A stretch of 64,000 nt of DNA from Candidatus Poribacteria bacterium (lineage in GTDB: Bacteria > Poribacteria > WGA-4E > JAJDTR01), in contig JAPPIK010000024.1 in assembly GCA_028820655.1 (NCBI GenBank), positions 62,001-126,000 on the forward strand, read 5' to 3'. Positions within the stretch are counted from its first letter, which is position 1. Every line of letters starts with the position of its first letter. Below are positions 9,274 through 17,401 of the stretch, one piece after another. The notes below the pieces were generated by a model. That model saw only the letters and a program-made list of their open reading frames with translations, was not told the origin of the DNA and made no database searches. A program made the translations under genes and the position numbers.

Positions 9274-10353
9274 ATGAAGATGCAGCTTGAGTTAAATGGC
9301 CCGGAACCGATTGTCGTCAACGCATCTATTCCCCCAATCACGTTTACTACAGCCGGCTTTCATGTGGACTGGGAGCCGCTCGCGACGTTGAGAGAGGTCG
9401 AAGCACGTAGAAACTATCCCGCCTCAACGTTTCGAGGCTTCCTCCCGCGGACGTCGGTCTCTATTGGCGAGTTCTGGAAAATTGATTCCGAATCCGCACT
9501 CCAGCTACTAATGCAACTCGGCGAAGAACCGCAGTTGGAATTACAGAATGATGAAGGCGGGCAGTGGGCATGCCTTCGCGCCCAAAACGACGTCTACGCT
9601 GAGGTTGTGTTCCGCATACATACGGAATTTGCGTTCAAGGATGGGATGTTTACACCTTCTCAACTTGCCGGAACCCTGATTATTGACCGGCACCAGCAGG
9701 AGTTAGCTTATTTTGAGATGTCCGTTCCACCGAGCACGCTGAACTTTAATGCCCACAGGGTATTTGATGACGAACTCACTCTCACCGAGTGTGGTGTTTG
9801 CCAGATTAAGATGACCGCCGGCGAAAGAGTCGCCCAGGAATTGACCTACGCGGAAGAAATCGCTATCGAGGAGGCGCGGCTGGGACTCGCAAGACGGTTT
9901 TACCCGGCGCAATTCATCGAATGGGTGACGATGGAAGAAGCGCCGGAGATGGCAACGTTGCTTGACCGTCCCATCCATGTTGTTTCGGCGGACGGCACTT
10001 TCATGGATGAGTCTTGCTGAGGGAGCGGCAAATTTTTGAGGGCAGTTGTCCTCGGCGATGACGACACGATTGGCTATTTAAACGCCAATTTTGTCAATCT
10101 CTGGGTGCTTAACCTCGACCTCAAACGACGCCGCGATGCGAAAGGGATTGACGACGTTTCGCCGTTGGAGCGCGCCATCATTGGAGGTTGGAATGAGAAA
10201 TCGCCGGTAGATTGCCAAGTGATATCGAACGAGTTGAAACTGCTCGGAAGCCTACCGCTCAATGACTTTAGTGATGTGCATAGCCGCACTAAAGCACAAG
10301 ACTATCGTGATTATTTGAGTCGTTCGATAGCGGTAACCTCCCACAAAGCGTAG
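9274..10353 (+). CDS. SELENON-like selenoprotein, copy 4, Sec249
   Basis: A 359-aa protein with UGA 10018-10020 as selenocysteine 249 in ESCUGSGK; it is one residue shorter than the others in the linker near residue 90. The start ATG follows GGAGAAAAGG. Motifs are FTPSQLAG, EEARLGLARRFYP and YLNANFVNLWVLN. It closes the array and is followed by about 140 nt of gene-free DNA before a convergent aldo/keto reductase gene. Differences between copies lie mostly outside the Sec motif, consistent with selection to keep the redox site. Confidence 0.9.
10018..10053 (+). promoter_or_regulatory. Bacterial SECIS element and recoded UGA, copy 4
   Basis: UGA 10018-10020, a 17-nt spacer, GAGGGC (10038-10043), loop AGTT and GTCCTC (10048-10053). 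The loop is AGTT rather than AGGT, so this is the weakest match to a GGU loop; the stem is intact with one G-U pair. Confidence 0.7.
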
Positions 10354-10494
10354 GACCTGTGTAAATTAATTCAACCGGGTGAGTCCGCGAAGCGGCTGCC
10401 ATTTGCCGGGAGTTGAAAGGCCGAGTTGTAAGAAATACCCTTCAATGAGTTGCATACGCAACGCGAAAACCGCTGCTCCCCCACTATCCTTGCG

Positions 10495-11538
10495 TTAATT
10501 CTCAGAGAGGGGTAGCCGCGCCTGCGCGCCAACAAGCGATAAGTCTCTGAATTCGGCCCAGAAATCATTAGGGATCTTTTCCTCAAAGAAGGCAACGTTG
10601 GCTCCAATTTCGGCGGCTGATCGAGCGCCCGGAATCACCGAGGCAATACTGGGGTGACCGAACGGAAATTGTAGAGCCGCCGCTTGCAACGATACGTCGT
10701 GACGAGCGCACACCTCCTGTATTCGGCGGGTGCGATCAAGAACATCGGGAGTGGCAGGAAGGTAGTTGTAGTAAGCGCCCTCCACGGCGCCGGTGGCGAG
10801 AATTCCGGAGTTGTACGGTCCACCGATGATGACGCGAATGCCTTTTTCCTCGCAACGCGGCAGGAACTTGAGAGCCGGTTCCTGCTCAAGCAGAGTGTAG
10901 CGTCCCGCCAACAGGAAACAATCGAAGTCGCCTTCGGCGGCAAAATCGTACAACATCTGCCATTGGTTCATTGCCGCCCCTATGGCTTTCACCACTTTCT
11001 GAGTGCGAAGTTCGTCAATCGCCGGATAAACCTGATCCATCGCCCGCGAGAAATGGCTGACGGTATACGGGTCGTGAAAGTCCGGTTGAATGCTAATTCC
11101 TTCGTCGGGGTCGTGGATAAACAGGATGTCGATGTATTCGGTTTGAAGGCGTTTGAGACTCTCTTCAAAAGAACGTAGGACCGCATCACGAGAGAAATCG
11201 AAGGTTTTGTCGAGCGGCGGTACGTCCACGAACGGCGATTCGGGCGGTTCTTCTTCGGTACGCGGCACGAGTGAGTAACCGACCTTGGTAGAAATCGCCA
11301 ATTCATTCCGATTGTATCGCGATAGTGCCGCCCCCAATCGATTCTCGCTGCGACCGTAGCCGTAGAGCGGAGCGGTATCGAAGTAGCGGATGCCCGCCGC
11401 ATAAGCGCCGGCTATCGTTTCTGCGGCGCCATCCTCCTCCACAACCTCGTACAGGTTCCCGAGTGCGGCGCCGCCCATCCCCATCTTTGTGACTTCAAGA
11501 CCGTAACGTCCAATTTTCTGCCTCTTGTCACGTTTCAT
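10495..11538 (-). CDS. Aldo/keto reductase
   Basis: A 347-aa TIM-barrel NAD(P)H oxidoreductase. The catalytic tetrad is visible as D54 (FDTAPLYG), Y59, K85 (STKVGY) and H142 (FIHDPD). The reading frame is open far upstream, but that part shadows the transporter gene; the ATG at 11538 has an AGGAGGG site and lies 11 nt after the transporter stop. It resembles the L-fucose or galactose dehydrogenase-like branch of the superfamily; the substrate is not certain. It is likely co-transcribed with the transporter. Confidence 0.92.
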   Translation of the reverse strand: MKRDKRQKIGRYGLEVTKMGMGGAALGNLYEVVEEDGAAETIAGAYAAGIRYFDTAPLYGYGRSENRLGAALSRYNRNELAISTKVGYSLVPRTEEEPPESPFVDVPPLDKTFDFSRDAVLRSFEESLKRLQTEYIDILFIHDPDEGISIQPDFHDPYTVSHFSRAMDQVYPAIDELRTQKVVKAIGAAMNQWQMLYDFAAEGDFDCFLLAGRYTLLEQEPALKFLPRCEEKGIRVIIGGPYNSGILATGAVEGAYYNYLPATPDVLDRTRRIQEVCARHDVSLQAAALQFPFGHPSIASVIPGARSAAEIGANVAFFEEKIPNDFWAEFRDLSLVGAQARLPLSEN

Positions 11539-11549
11539 CAAAAGCCCTC

Positions 11550-12980
11550 CTATCCGCCGATCAACCGTCCGATTTCCCAAACAATGCATGAAACGGCGAA
11601 TCCGACATAAACCAGCGACGCGAGAATCATCATCGTGGTGCACACTCCGCCCGGCCTGGCAAACTTGGGCAAGAACCGGCGATTGATGTACAACGTCAGC
11701 GGGACATAGAGCGCCATCGCGAATCCTCCCATGTAGGCGGCGTTGAAAAGGAAACCCAATTCGCTGACGCCCATCTGCTCCATGACGAAGGTGATGAGGC
11801 AGCCGGCGATGATCCAAATGCCCGCTATCAGCATATACCACCAACTCAACGCCCGTTTCTGCGCGCCCTTGAAGTTCGTGTACACGATGTCGGAAACCGA
11901 ACGCGAGACGCCGTCAACCAAGGCGAGTTGGGTGCTGAAAAGCGTTGCCACCCCGACCAGCAAGAATATTGTACGTCCGGGCCCGCCCCACACTTCGGCG
12001 AGCACCTGCGCCTCGTCCCAGATCAACGTTCCCTTTTCGGGTACAATCCCCTTGGGATGCAATACGGCAAGGGCGCCAAAGATAAAGAGCATCATAGTCA
12101 CGGTGTTTAACGCCCAAAAGAAGAGAAGCTGATCCTTCTTCACGTAGTTCCACCATTCCCTAAAGCGCGAGCGGTTTTCTTCGGAATCCTCGATGATAAA
12201 TCCGGTGGACGGGACTGTTTCGGTCCGACCCCGTAGCGGATTCTGCAACTGTGGAAGACGCCCGCCCATCCCGATGTTCTTGTCGCGCAGGTAGAATGTG
12301 TAGAACAGATTGGCTGTGCCGCCCGCGCCGGCAAAGACGAGCGCGATGAAGAGCGTTTTTACCGACATCCTCGGATCTTTATATCCTACATTGACCAATC
12401 CGCTCCCCAATTCTTTCCACGTGTCGGCGGAGCCTATGGCGATCACTACGGCAATCAAACCGATGGTTACAATCGCCACGAGCACTTCAATGGTTTTCTC
12501 GACGGAGTTGTAGATAAGTTTGGGGCCGAACAGAATGAGCGTCACCGCGCCGAATGTAACCACCGTCCAGAACGTGTCGGAACCCCAACCCCCGGGACCG
12601 ATGAGCAGCGCTTTGAGTGCAAGCCCCGACGCACGCGCCCAACCGGGCGCAATCCAACTCACCAACGTCAGAAGAATGAACAGCGGCGCAAACCCGCGCC
12701 ACACACGGCTATAACCGGTGTACACGGTTTCGCCCGTCGCGATGGTCCACCGCGCAACCTCAAAATTTACCCACAACTGAATGAAAATCCCGACCACTGC
12801 CGCCCAAACCATGCTTCCGCCGTATTCCGCGGCTATTCTGGGCCAGATTACAATCTCGCCCGCACCGATGGAGAGACCGACCAGTATCGCGCCGGGACCG
12901 GCAATCTTCCAAAACGGAAGCGTCTTCTGCGGCAACTCCGCAGTCTTGAGGTCGTCAAGCGGTTCATAGATTTTGCTCAT
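11550..12980 (-). CDS. Nramp-related transporter with atypical motifs
   Basis: A 476-aa integral membrane protein with about 11-12 hydrophobic segments and an Nramp-like N-terminus (WKIAGPGAILVGLSIGAGE). Classical Nramp metal transporters have DPGN in helix 1 and an MPH motif in helix 6; here helix 1 has GAGE (39-42) and the helix 6 region reads AGAGGTANLFYTFYLRD. Divalent-metal transport therefore cannot be assumed. The ATG at 12995 is in frame, but its codons ATGGAGGAG contain the ribosome site for the ATG at 12980, which I prefer. Confidence 0.85.
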   Translation of the reverse strand: MSKIYEPLDDLKTAELPQKTLPFWKIAGPGAILVGLSIGAGEIVIWPRIAAEYGGSMVWAAVVGIFIQLWVNFEVARWTIATGETVYTGYSRVWRGFAPLFILLTLVSWIAPGWARASGLALKALLIGPGGWGSDTFWTVVTFGAVTLILFGPKLIYNSVEKTIEVLVAIVTIGLIAVVIAIGSADTWKELGSGLVNVGYKDPRMSVKTLFIALVFAGAGGTANLFYTFYLRDKNIGMGGRLPQLQNPLRGRTETVPSTGFIIEDSEENRSRFREWWNYVKKDQLLFFWALNTVTMMLFIFGALAVLHPKGIVPEKGTLIWDEAQVLAEVWGGPGRTIFLLVGVATLFSTQLALVDGVSRSVSDIVYTNFKGAQKRALSWWYMLIAGIWIIAGCLITFVMEQMGVSELGFLFNAAYMGGFAMALYVPLTLYINRRFLPKFARPGGVCTTMMILASLVYVGFAVSCIVWEIGRLIGG

Positions 12981-14056
12981 ACACTTCTCCTCCAAAATCT
13001 AGGTTGTATTGACATATGAAAATTGAACCAATATTGATTCACTCGAGGCAGAATGTTGGGCAATCACGATGGTTGCCCCTACAGTGGGTCAATGCCCGTA
13101 GGCGTTGGGTTTCCAAACACGTTGGGCAAGGTAGGATTTCTACCGCGTTCGCTATTCACTCACTTGCTGGATCTCTATGGGATTTCTATCGCGCTCGCTA
13201 TTCACTTCCTTGATCACTCTCAAGTAACACTCGACATTGCACTCCTCTGGAGTGCAGACGCGAGGAGTAATCGTGTACTATTGACATTTCACTCCGCTGG
13301 AGTGAAAACCAGACCACGAAGGAACACTTTTACGGCCAGTCATAGAGCGAAAAATGAATGTGTCCCGCTGATGGATTGTGATCGCAAACTAACAGTTTGC
13401 GGTACAAATATGTTACTTGCTGAAAGAATTATTCCGACAGGGATAATGGCGCGCTCTCAAGAAACACTCGACATTTCACTCCGCTGGAGTGCAGACGCGA
13501 GGAGTAAACGTGTACTATTGACATTGCACTCCGCTGGAGTGAAAACCAGACCACGAAGGAACACTTTTACGGCCAGTCATAGAGCGAAAAATGAATGTGT
13601 CCCGCTGATGGATTGTGATCGCAAACTAACAGTTTGCGGTACAAATATGTTACTTGCTGAAAGAATTATTCCGACAGGGATAATGGCGCGCTCTCAAGAA
13701 ACACTCGACATTGCCGGGATCTCTATCGCGGTCGCTATCCACTCCCTTGATCCGCTGGAGTGCGGTGGTTGGACGCATCGCGATTCTATTGACATTTCAC
13801 TCCGCCGGAGTGAAAGCACTCTACGAAAGAACGCTCGTTCAAAACCTGCCATAGAGCGAAAAACGAGTGTGACTTGCTGAAAGAATAATTCCGACGGGGA
13901 TAATGGTACGCTCCTACGATAGTTACTTATCGGCGAAATATGGACACGCCTCGCATAAATGTCTACACGCCACAACCTCTCTGTAATAGCAGTGCGCCAA
14001 TGCGGTCAATCAAATCTATCGAAGGCGGGGGAACGGATTTCGATCGTTCTCGCTAT
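12981..14056. repeat. Gene-free repeat-rich region
   Basis: About 1.1 kb without a credible gene. Besides the 237-bp tandem repeat it has copies of the CTATCGC-GCTCGCTATTCACTC family at about 13135-13215 and 13717-13752, hairpins of the type CACTCCGCTGGAGTG, and AACAGTTTGCGGTACA hairpins near 13385 and 13622. An open frame at 13053-13880 exists only because the repeat has a length divisible by three. Confidence 0.85.
13217..13690. repeat. Two tandem copies of a 237-bp repeat
   Basis: 13217-13453 and 13454-13690 are near-identical direct copies, starting CTCTCAAG and ending ATGGCGCG or its equivalent. A third, broken copy starts at 13691 and reappears in pieces to about 13910. Each unit contains the CACTCCGCTGGAGTG hairpin and a GCAAACTAACAGTTTGC hairpin. 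It lacks the short unit and spacer structure of CRISPR. Confidence 0.88.
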
Positions 14057-14908
14057 TCAAGCGTCGCCAGGATCCATAAGATTCTCTCGATTAACGATTT
14101 CTTTGGTATGATCGACGGGTGCCATCTCCAAGAATTCCCGCGTCTCGGGAGATAGTCTGTCAAGGTCTTCCTGCGGCAAATCCTCCCTCGGCTCGGAGCC
14201 AACCACATGCTGCGGACCACAGCCTAACAGGAATACGATCCGATTTCTATCGGTCGGGTTCCACTTCATCGTTCCATGCGTAAGTTCCTCGTTGACAATC
14301 ACAACATCTCCGGCTCTCGGCGTAACGTTGACCAAACCTTGTGGAAGGCTCCCATCGGAGAAGAATTCACCGCTATTGAACAGACCTCTTGACACCTCCG
14401 GCGGGCGCGCCAACTGACTCTTGTGGGATCCCGGCACCAGAACCAACCCCCCGTCACCGGGAAAAACGTCGGTAAAATACCAGAAGACATTGAAGTAGTC
14501 ACACAGGATTTTCCCTTCATGGCAGTAGGTGTGCCCCCCTTGCCAATAGGGTTCGGGTCGAGGCCCCAGTTTGCCCATGACAGGTTCTCTAAGGGAGTGC
14601 AGTCTTAAAGGGGCATCGTTATGCGTAGTGATCTTCAAGTGGCTGCCCGTCAACATCCGCGGTTTGCCTCCGGTCAGTTCCGTGATAATCGGCCAAATTG
14701 TCGGATGCAGGACGAGGTTCTCGAGCGACTTGTCAAAGACCAAAAACGGCAGGAAGTCGCCGGGACCGAACGGTATCTTGTCGGTCGATGCGTCAATAAA
14801 ACGACGGACAGCATGTTGAGCGTTCCCCAACTCGTCGGACGCGAGAACGTCCTTGATATGCAGGTATCCCGTCGTATCGAATAGATACCGCTGCAGCGGG
14901 GTCATCAT
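14057..14908 (-). CDS. PhyH-family protein with non-canonical iron site
   Basis: A 283-aa protein with the general PhyH layout: DTTGYLHIKDVL near the N-terminus, VPGSHKSQ at about 148-155, distal His 211 (LTHGT) and Arg 223. The usual HxD is not visible: the corresponding stretch is HTYCHEGKILCDYFN (126-140), so the first two ligands are uncertain (H126 or H130). Either it belongs to a subgroup with a rearranged site or it is not a conventional 2-oxoglutarate oxygenase. A promoter lies 67 nt upstream. Confidence 0.85.
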   Translation of the reverse strand: MMTPLQRYLFDTTGYLHIKDVLASDELGNAQHAVRRFIDASTDKIPFGPGDFLPFLVFDKSLENLVLHPTIWPIITELTGGKPRMLTGSHLKITTHNDAPLRLHSLREPVMGKLGPRPEPYWQGGHTYCHEGKILCDYFNVFWYFTDVFPGDGGLVLVPGSHKSQLARPPEVSRGLFNSGEFFSDGSLPQGLVNVTPRAGDVVIVNEELTHGTMKWNPTDRNRIVFLLGCGPQHVVGSEPREDLPQEDLDRLSPETREFLEMAPVDHTKEIVNRENLMDPGDA

Positions 14909-14974
14909 TGATATAGTGCCTCGTTGCGTTCAACGATGCGCGGATGAATCGGAGTCACTCCAGTCGCTCGGCAA

Positions 14975-15003
14975 ATTATAGCAAAGCGTCCATAAATCCT
15001 CAA
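14975..15003 (-). promoter_or_regulatory. Promoter of the 14057-14908 PhyH gene
   Basis: Reading leftward, TTGAGG (15003-14998), a 17-nt spacer and a perfect TATAAT (14980-14975). The start site would be near 14968, 60 nt before the ATG. Confidence 0.65.
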
Positions 15004-15480
15004 GCGAAAAGGCTGCTAACCACGTGTCTGTAGGGGACGACGCCTGTGTCGTTCGATGGATGATTCGAAAATCGAAGATTTTCTAGACTATCCGTGGTTA
15101 GGGTGAACGTAACCGACCAATACACATTCGGTTTCCACTTAGGTTCCGATGATTGATGGCGCTCACATCCCCACTAAGCGTAGTGAAACCCAACGTAGAC
15201 GCAATTTATAAAATGCGGGTGTCGGGTTTCACTATGTCTATTCATAAACTGGCAGTATTGTATGTTGGGATTTCTCTTCGCGTAGACACGTATTTGTGTT
15301 TGGCCATTCAAACAAACTACATGACAGGTGCGATAGCTCCGCTGCGCGATGCAAAGCCTATTCTCCAAACTTCCCCAAGTGTGATATACTAGAATCGCAA
15401 GTCACGGGTAGGTGTAGAAATCCCCCGTGTGAATAGTTGAGATTGCATTTCCACTGCGCGGGACAAACATGTGAAGTACC
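15004..15480. other. Gene-free interval with one inverted repeat
   Basis: No convincing gene is seen. TAGTGAAACCCAAC (15180-15193) and GTCGGGTTTCACTA (15221-15234) form an imperfect inverted repeat. It belongs to a GGGTTTCACT-type hairpin family also seen near 37190 and 51650. Confidence 0.6.
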
Positions 15481-17295
15481 ATGGAACTCCTAAACAACCC
15501 CAATCACGCATACACCGAACGTGCTGAAGCCATTGCCAAATCGCTGTATCCCCATCAGATCGAGGGAGTTGCGTTTTTGCTTGGGCGCCGCCGCTCTCTG
15601 CTGACGGACGATATGGGCTTGGGCAAAACCCGACAGTCCATCATCGCCATGATCGAAGCCGAGCCCGAGGGACCTTATCTGGTAATATGCCCGGCATCGG
15701 TGAAACGGAATTGGGTGCGCGAAATCGAGATTGTCCTGCCGGAGGCGGAAACCGCAATTGTTGGTCCGGCCTCGTTGCCGGCACGCGATTTCCGTGGTTG
15801 GATTGTGCTCAACTACGATATCCTCGGCAAACATCTGGAAGGCTTGATGCAATTCGACTGGTCGGGAATGGTATTCGACGAAGCGCACTACCTGAAAAAC
15901 CATAGAAGCCAACGTTCTCGCCACGCGAGTAAGTTGGTCAAGCAAACTGCGGGCGAGCCGGTGGTGCACGCTTTGACGGGGACGCCCTTGACGAGCCGCC
16001 CGCGCGATCTTTTCCCGCTGCTCCAACTCATCGAACACCCGCTTGGCAAGAGTTTCTTGAGTTTCGCCAAGCGATACTGCGAAGGGTACCAGGGCGAGTT
16101 TGGACTGGTTGCGGACGGCGCCAGTAACATTGAAGAATTGACGCTCCAACTGCACGGCATCATGCTCCGCCGGACAAAGGAGGAAGTGCTGGATCTTCCT
16201 CCAAAATTCCGGACGTGGTTGGACATCGATCTGCATCCGCATGCGGTCGAACATTTTAACAAGGCGGTGCGCGAATTTCTCATGTCAACCGATAATCTCT
16301 CGGAACTTCCGGATTTTCAAGTGGATAGTGAATCGGAGGCTAGTCAAAGACGGGGACGTGTTATCGGTCAACTGACGAGCGCCCGGCGGAAGTTAGCGTT
16401 CGCGAAGTGTCGAGACACAATTAAAGTCGTCGAAAATGCACTGGAACAGGACGAAAAGGTCATTGTGTTTTCAGCCTTCGTGAACACCATCGAACGGTTT
16501 TCCAAGCGTTTTGGCGACGAGGCGGTAGCCGTCTTCGGCGAAGTTCCGGCCGAGGAACGCCAAGAACGGGTAGACCGATTTCAGAATGACCCGGAGGTCA
16601 GAGTGTTTCTCGCCAACCTCCATATTGGCGGGGTGGGACTGAATCTAACCGCCGCCCGGCAGGTGGTGTTCAACGACCTTGATTGGGTGCCGGCGAACCA
16701 CTGGCAGGCGGAAGACCGCGCTTACCGAATCGGACAGACGGCGCCCGTAAATGTCACGTACATGATTGCGCGCGGCACGGTTGACGAATTTGTGCGAACC
16801 GTGTTGGAAACCAAAGCCCGGTTGATGGAGGACCTCGTCGAAGGCAAGGCGCTCGGGGTTGACTTGGGTACCGATGTCATCAGCGAACTCAAACAGATGA
16901 TGAAAGCCATCCCGACCCGATTGGACGAACTTTCGGACGGCAACCGCGGGGAAGCCAAAATGGGATCCGTGCTTCGAGAAGCGGGCGATGCCTACATCAA
17001 GGAAAACGCCTCGTATCTGGATGAGGCCGCCCGGCGGCAACTCCTGCCACATTCGCGGAAAGCCATTGAAACATTGGCGAAAGTGCTCGCAGGACCCATG
17101 CGAACCGTGTATCGGGCGGAGAGCACATCCAAACCTGGTCAGTTTTACCAGCTCGAGGTGGTCGGTGCGGACATTACGTGCGACTGCGCCGGTTTCACGC
17201 ACCGGGGCAGTTGCCGGCATGTGCGGGCACTAAAACCGGCTCTGGTAGCGCACAAACCCCTACCGGAGGGTTACTCGCCAATGGAGAACCTGTAG
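15481..17295 (+). CDS. SNF2/RapA-type DEAH helicase with C-terminal SWIM zinc finger
   Basis: A 604-aa superfamily 2 ATPase. Motif I is GLGKT (46-50) within DDMGLGKT, motif II is DEAH (133-136), LTGTPL is motif III, and the second RecA domain has VFLANLHIGGVGLNLTAA and AEDRAYRIGQT. The C-terminus has a SWIM finger, C567, C569, C578 and H580 (CxCx8CxH), which binds zinc and DNA or protein. The layout recalls annealing or remodelling helicases of the SMARCAL1 type. It sits just upstream of polA in the same direction, so a repair role is plausible. Confidence 0.93.
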   Translation: MELLNNPNHAYTERAEAIAKSLYPHQIEGVAFLLGRRRSLLTDDMGLGKTRQSIIAMIEAEPEGPYLVICPASVKRNWVREIEIVLPEAETAIVGPASLPARDFRGWIVLNYDILGKHLEGLMQFDWSGMVFDEAHYLKNHRSQRSRHASKLVKQTAGEPVVHALTGTPLTSRPRDLFPLLQLIEHPLGKSFLSFAKRYCEGYQGEFGLVADGASNIEELTLQLHGIMLRRTKEEVLDLPPKFRTWLDIDLHPHAVEHFNKAVREFLMSTDNLSELPDFQVDSESEASQRRGRVIGQLTSARRKLAFAKCRDTIKVVENALEQDEKVIVFSAFVNTIERFSKRFGDEAVAVFGEVPAEERQERVDRFQNDPEVRVFLANLHIGGVGLNLTAARQVVFNDLDWVPANHWQAEDRAYRIGQTAPVNVTYMIARGTVDEFVRTVLETKARLMEDLVEGKALGVDLGTDVISELKQMMKAIPTRLDELSDGNRGEAKMGSVLREAGDAYIKENASYLDEAARRQLLPHSRKAIETLAKVLAGPMRTVYRAESTSKPGQFYQLEVVGADITCDCAGFTHRGSCRHVRALKPALVAHKPLPEGYSPMENL

Positions 17296-17401
17296 ATATA
17301 TCCAAGTCTAGCAGATTAACTTATCCAAAAAGCAATCTTTGCACCAACTTACGAATTGCCCAATGACACAAACGCCGTAATCAAAGAAGAGGGAGACCAA
17401 G

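Larger units (their letters stand above)
5829..10353 (+). repeat. Four-fold tandem gene duplication (selenoprotein array)
   Basis: Four head-to-tail units of about 1.1 kb (starts at 5829, 6976, 8121 and 9274) encode clearly homologous proteins and are separated by 62-70 nt spacers that are themselves similar. Each spacer ends in a GGAG ribosome site. The copies differ throughout yet share long identical tracts, for example copies 3 and 4 around 8250-8290 and 9405-9445, which suggests duplication followed by gene conversion. Confidence 0.9.

Noticed and set aside
5829-10353. Eight separate genes, or four pseudogenes with nonsense mutations
   Set aside because: All four copies have the stop at the same codon, in a SELENON-like SCUG motif, with a conserved stem behind it and an intact downstream frame; independent identical mutations are implausible.
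13053-13880. 275-codon plus frame
   Set aside because: Built from two copies of a 237-bp repeat; no ribosome site, no family, and low-complexity composition.
13217-13910. CRISPR array
   Set aside because: Units are 237 bp and contiguous without spacers, and no cas genes are present.
15153-15392. 79-codon frame upstream of the helicase
   Set aside because: It spans the GGGTTTCACT inverted repeat and has no ribosome site or family resemblance.
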